Origin: Shinella fusca
GTDB taxonomy: Bacteria > Pseudomonadota > Alphaproteobacteria > Rhizobiales > Rhizobiaceae
Length of the DNA: 64,000 nucleotides
Reading direction: 5' to 3'
NCBI RefSeq assembly: GCF_014203155.1
Contig: NZ_JACHIK010000018.1
Location: forward strand, 17,304-81,303
Position 1 is the stretch's first letter; each line of letters starts with the position of its first letter. The notes below the pieces were generated by a model. The model did not search any database. It had not been told where the DNA came from and saw only the letters and a list, made by a program, of their open reading frames with translations. Shown here piece by piece: positions 60,996 through 64,000 of the stretch. The position numbers and the translations under genes were made by a program.

Positions 60996-62621
60996 CTACC
61001 CCTCCTTCGCCTCCACCATCGCCATCAGCGTCTCCAGCCGGTCGGCATCGGCCGGCAGCTTGTCCTCTCTCAGCCGCGCGATGCGGGGGAAGCGCATGGC
61101 GACGCCGGATTTGTGGCGGGTGGAGCGGTTGATGCCCTCGAAGGCGACTTCCAGCACGAAGCCGAAGCCGGGCTCGGCGCGCACCGCCCGCACGGGACCG
61201 AAGCGGTCCGTCGTGTTGTTGCGCACGAAGCGGTCGAGCACTTCCAGTTCCGCATCGGTGAAGCCGAAATAGGCCTTGCCCACCGGCACCAGCACGTCGC
61301 CGCCCTCGCCCTCCGTCCACACGCCGAAGGTGAAATCGGAATAGTAGCTGGAGCGCTTGCCGTGGCCGCGCTGGGCATACATCATCACCGCGTCGATATT
61401 GTAGGGATCGCGCTTCCACTTGAACCACGGCCCCTTGAGGCGGCCGGCCTGGTAGGGGCTGTCGAGCCGCTTGATCATCACCCCCTCGATCACCGGGTCG
61501 GGCGGCTCGCGGCGCAGCGCCTCCAGTTCTCCCCAGTTCGAGAAGGGCACGAGCGGCGAGAGATCGAAGCGGTCGTGCGGGGCCTTGTCGATGAGGCCGG
61601 AAAGCCGGGCGCGGCGGGCGGTGAAGGGGTTCGGCCGCACGTCCTCCTCGCCGTCGAAGAGCACGTCGTAGGCGCGCACGAAGGCGGGATAGTCCTCCAG
61701 CATCCTGCCCGTGACGGTTTTGCGATTGAGGCGCTGCTGGAGATCGGAGAAGGTGCGCGTCGGGCTGTTGGTGCGCGCCGTGCCGCCGACCAGCAGCTCG
61801 CCGTCGATGACGCCTTCGAAGCCGACGGCCTCCAGCACATCCGGGAAGGCGGCGGAGATGTCGTCGCCGGAGCGCGAATAGAGCCGGCGCGTCGCGCCCG
61901 CGGCGGAAAGCTGCACGCGGATGCCGTCCCATTTCCATTCGGCGGCGAAATCGGTGGGGTCGAGCGCATCGAGGTCGCCCTCGCCCACCGGGTTTGCCAG
62001 CATGACGGAATGGAAGATGGCGGGCGTCGCCAGCACCGGGCGTTCCGCGCGGCCCTCCAGCCAGGCGAAGAGCGGCTCGTAGGGCGGGGAAAGGCCGTGC
62101 CACAGCGTCTCGATCTCCGCGACGTCCTTGCCGGAGAAATCGGCGAGCGCCTGCTTGGCGAGGCGCGCCGAGACGCCGATGCGCAGGCCCCCGGTCGCGA
62201 GCTTCAGGAAGGCGAAGCGGGCGGAAGGGTCGAGCCGGTCGAGAAGATCGCGCACGGCGGCGCGCACCTCCGTGCGGCCGAGCGAATTCATGCGGGCGAC
62301 GACCGCGCCGAGCCGCGGTTCGTCCGCCTCCGGCGGCAGGTCCTTCCGCTCCTCGCTCCAGACCAGCGCGATGGTCTCGGCAAGGTCGCCGACATAGTCG
62401 TAGGAATAGCGGAACAGCACCTCGTCCATGCGCTCCAGCACGAGCTCGCGCAGCAGCGCGGGCTTGACGCCCTTCAAGTCCAGCGTGCCGGCAATGGCGG
62501 CAAGGCCGTAGCCGCGGTCGGGATCGGGCGTATCGCGGAAATAATCGGCGAGCAGCTTCAGCTTGCCGTTGCGCGCGGGGGTGAGGACGAGGCGGTCGAG
62601 GAGGGTTGCGAAGGCTTTCAT
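60996..62621 (-). CDS. ATP-dependent DNA ligase (Lhr/exonuclease-associated type)
   Basis: 541 residues from ATG 62621. The N-terminal DNA-binding domain (about 1-200) precedes the adenylation domain with nucleophile Lys230 in FAAEWKWDGIRVQ, then FEGVIDGELLVG and EGVMIKRLDSPYQAGRLKGPWFKWKRDP, and an OB fold. This is the bacterial ligase type found with a beta-CASP-like exonuclease and the Lhr helicase, active in repair of cross-links and similar damage. The exonuclease gene is just upstream on the same strand, separated by a repeat. Confidence 0.94.
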   Translation of the reverse strand: MKAFATLLDRLVLTPARNGKLKLLADYFRDTPDPDRGYGLAAIAGTLDLKGVKPALLRELVLERMDEVLFRYSYDYVGDLAETIALVWSEERKDLPPEADEPRLGAVVARMNSLGRTEVRAAVRDLLDRLDPSARFAFLKLATGGLRIGVSARLAKQALADFSGKDVAEIETLWHGLSPPYEPLFAWLEGRAERPVLATPAIFHSVMLANPVGEGDLDALDPTDFAAEWKWDGIRVQLSAAGATRRLYSRSGDDISAAFPDVLEAVGFEGVIDGELLVGGTARTNSPTRTFSDLQQRLNRKTVTGRMLEDYPAFVRAYDVLFDGEEDVRPNPFTARRARLSGLIDKAPHDRFDLSPLVPFSNWGELEALRREPPDPVIEGVMIKRLDSPYQAGRLKGPWFKWKRDPYNIDAVMMYAQRGHGKRSSYYSDFTFGVWTEGEGGDVLVPVGKAYFGFTDAELEVLDRFVRNNTTDRFGPVRAVRAEPGFGFVLEVAFEGINRSTRHKSGVAMRFPRIARLREDKLPADADRLETLMAMVEAKEG

Positions 62622-62659
62622 GGGCGGGCGCCTCCGACAGGGCACCGTGGCGGATGGGC

Positions 62660-62780
62660 CCCCCCCCTCTGCCCTGCCGGGCATCTCCCCCACGAGGGGG
62701 GAGATCGGCTTGGGGCGAAGCGGTGCCACGATTCAATCTCCCCACCTGTGGGGGAGATGCCCGGCAGGGCAGAGGGGGGT
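62660..62780. repeat. family A (RIME-like) repeat, short form, within the operon
   Basis: About 120 bp between exonuclease and ligase genes that are probably co-transcribed. The left inner hairpin is CTCCCCCACGAGGGGGGAG. Confidence 0.85.
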
Positions 62781-62821
62781 AAGCCACGCCCGCATCGCTC
62801 AACCCGGAAAGACGAAATCAT

Positions 62822-63832
62822 TCAATCCCCCTCATCCTCATAGCCCACCAGATGCAGCGGCCGCGCGGGTATGCCGGTAAGCTCGCACCAGCGCACCAGC
62901 GCCTCCTCGCGGCCGTGCGTCACCCAGACCTCGCTGGGCGCGAGCTCGCGGATCGTGGCGGTGAGTTCCGGCCAGTCGCAATGGTCGGAGATGACGAGCG
63001 GCAGTTCGACGCCGCCCTGTTTCGCCCGCTGGCGCACCATCATCCAGCCGGAGGCGAAGGCGACAAGCGGCTCGTTGAAGCGGCGCGCCCAGCGGTCGGC
63101 GAAGGCCGAGGGCGGGCCGACGACGACGGCGCCGCGGAAATCGGCGGGGCTGCTCTTTTCGAGCGTTGCGGGGCGAAGCTCGCCGAGGTCGATGCCGCGG
63201 CCGACATAGTAGTCGCACAGCCGCGCGAGCGAGCCGTGGATATGGATCGGCGCGTCATGGCCGCAGTCGCGCAAAAGGCGGATGACGCGCTGCGCCTTGC
63301 CGAGCGAATAGGCGCCGACGAGATGGGTGCGCTCGGGAAATTGCCTGAGCGAGGTGAGGAGCTTGCCGATCTCGGCCTTCGGGTCCGGGTGGTGGAAGAC
63401 CGGCAGGCCGAAGGTCGCCTCGGTGATGAAGACGTCGCAGGGGACCGGCTCGTAGGGCGCGCAGGTCGGATCGGTGCCACGCTTGTAGTCGCCCGAGGCG
63501 ACGATGGTGAGGCCGCTCTTCTCCACGGCGATCTGCGCGGAGCCGAGCACATGGCCGGCCGGGTGGAAGGAGACGGCGACGCCGGAAAGGTCGATGCGCT
63601 CGCCGAGGGCGGCGGCCTGCATGGTGCCGCAAAAGTCCTCGCCGTAGCGGATCGCCATGATGTCCAGCGTCTCGCGCGTCGCCAGCACCGCACCGTGGCC
63701 GGCCCGGGCATGGTCGGCATGGCCGTGGGTGATCAGCGCCCTTGCGACGGGGCGCACGGGGTCGATGTAGAAATCGCCGGCCGGGCAATAGAGGCCGGCG
63801 GGCGCCGGGCGAAGGAGCTGGTCTGGCTTCAT
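62822..63832 (-). CDS. ligase-associated DNA exonuclease (metallo-beta-lactamase fold)
   Basis: 336 residues from ATG 63832. The zinc motif THGHADHARAGH (about 37-48), HPAGHVLGSAQI, ASGDYKRG and the beta-CASP part with SDHCDWPEL and VWVTHGREEALVRWCE identify the YSH1-like exonuclease always found near this DNA ligase type. It trims DNA ends for ligation. The N-terminal Met-Lys-Pro start avoids an upstream in-frame extension from a repeat. The Lhr helicase and metallophosphoesterase of the full cluster are not in the window. Confidence 0.92.
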   Translation of the reverse strand: MKPDQLLRPAPAGLYCPAGDFYIDPVRPVARALITHGHADHARAGHGAVLATRETLDIMAIRYGEDFCGTMQAAALGERIDLSGVAVSFHPAGHVLGSAQIAVEKSGLTIVASGDYKRGTDPTCAPYEPVPCDVFITEATFGLPVFHHPDPKAEIGKLLTSLRQFPERTHLVGAYSLGKAQRVIRLLRDCGHDAPIHIHGSLARLCDYYVGRGIDLGELRPATLEKSSPADFRGAVVVGPPSAFADRWARRFNEPLVAFASGWMMVRQRAKQGGVELPLVISDHCDWPELTATIRELAPSEVWVTHGREEALVRWCELTGIPARPLHLVGYEDEGD

Positions 63833-63884
63833 GGCGGGGAAGATAGCGGCTTTTGCGCCGGCTTCCAGTGGGAGGATGGTGGAT

Positions 63885-63922
63885 GGCGTGCCCGGCGGGT
63901 GGATCCTCGGGTCAAGCCCGAG
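63885..63922. repeat. family C repeat truncated by an insertion sequence
   Basis: The left end of a family C element (GGCGTGCC... GGATCCTCGGGTCAAGCCCG) stops one base before the end of its hairpin. The next base onward does not match the family. Confidence 0.8.
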
Positions 63923-64000
63923 CAACTGTGTTTGTGATGTCAAGTACGCACTGGTTTGTTGTCCCTGATAGCGGCATTGAGCGTGACGAGCAGGCGCCTT
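63923..64000 (-). mobile_element. IS110-type insertion sequence, 3' end only
   Basis: The window ends inside the element. From the junction with the family C hairpin there are 17 non-coding bases, then the stop codon of a transposase reading leftward. The short end next to the transposase stop and the absence of an inverted repeat fit the IS110 group, whose long non-coding end lies at the other side. Confidence 0.65.
63940..64000 (-). CDS. IS110-family transposase, C-terminal 19 residues only
   Basis: The visible end reads RRLLVTLNAAIRDNKPVRT and stop. It resembles the C-terminal helix of IS110/IS116/IS902 transposases, which usually ends like MRKLL-x-LNA-x-(I/M)RD followed by a few residues. 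The DEDD RuvC-like and Ser domains are outside the window, so the assignment rests on this short tail. Confidence 0.6.
   Translation of the reverse strand, partial: RRLLVTLNAAIRDNKPVRT

Noticed and set aside
8247..62780. Regularly recurring palindromic blocks considered as CRISPR-like
   Set aside because: Copies are dispersed singly in intergenic gaps over 55 kb, are 120-160 bp long, have no spacers and no cas genes.

Overview
The window is GC-rich chromosomal DNA from an alphaproteobacterium of the Rhizobiaceae (Shinella, Ensifer, Rhizobium or Agrobacterium type; genus not resolved). The evidence is a MucR/Ros regulator, DUF1491, DUF2336, DUF930, DUF5330 and DUF6456 proteins, an HdaA-purM-purN-ppk-ppx neighbourhood, exact or near TTAA-N7-TTAA (CtrA-type) boxes, and RIME-like intergenic palindromes. 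No rRNA, tRNA or CRISPR array was found. The right edge cuts an IS110-type insertion sequence and the left edge cuts a small gene.

Layout. 1-7.7 kb: partial small gene, RHH/MazF-type toxin-antitoxin pair, DUF2336, a soluble chemotaxis receptor, a peptidoglycan-binding membrane protein overlapping a sensor kinase, DUF5330. 7.8-14.9 kb: sufE, DUF6456 plus a protein made only of DnaA domain IV, mucR, vapBC, msrB, a GNAT enzyme, a hemolysin-III protein, a VOC enzyme, DUF930. 15-25.7 kb: AI-2E-type permease, oligopeptidase B, a caspase-fold protein that has lost both catalytic residues, selO, PQQ glucose dehydrogenase gcd. 25.7-33.5 kb: a GNAT/DJ-1 operon behind what looks like a ribosome-controlled attenuator with an aromatic leader peptide, sodB, a TumE-like toxin-antitoxin pair, a WYL regulator divergent from a LysE exporter with a shared operator, two c-type cytochromes, ilvE. 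33.7-45.6 kb: zinc alcohol dehydrogenase, haloacid dehalogenase-tam, HerA-like ATPase, MFS exporter, RES-Xre toxin-antitoxin pair, GIY-YIG protein, ohr/ohrR, a sensor kinase with overlapping response regulator. 45.7-64 kb: MFS, Tat-exported multicopper oxidase, rnd, DUF922-ppx-ppk polyphosphate locus, hdaA and a PerM permease, purMN, L,D-transpeptidase, glutathionyl-hydroquinone reductase, and an ATP-dependent DNA ligase with its partner exonuclease.

How it works together. Most units are single genes or two-gene operons of core metabolism and stress defence: oxidative stress (msrB, sodB, ohr/ohrR, selO, yqjG), polyphosphate turnover, replication control (hdaA), purine synthesis and envelope functions. 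Four toxin-antitoxin modules are interspersed.

Nearly every gap downstream of genes holds one of three palindromic repeat families. Family A (RIME-like) has 9 copies. Family B has 8 copies. Family C is a GGATCCTCGGG hairpin element with 5 occurrences, two of them inverted pairs. Family A hairpins show compensatory base changes. The terminal IS110-type element sits exactly inside a family C hairpin.

The most novel-looking item is the attenuator at 25.9-26.03 kb. It has a consensus-like promoter whose predicted start falls on the AUG of a 16-residue peptide (MIKSTHIAATYFWLFR), followed by mutually exclusive antiterminator and terminator stems, upstream of acetyltransferase and DJ-1/PfpI genes.
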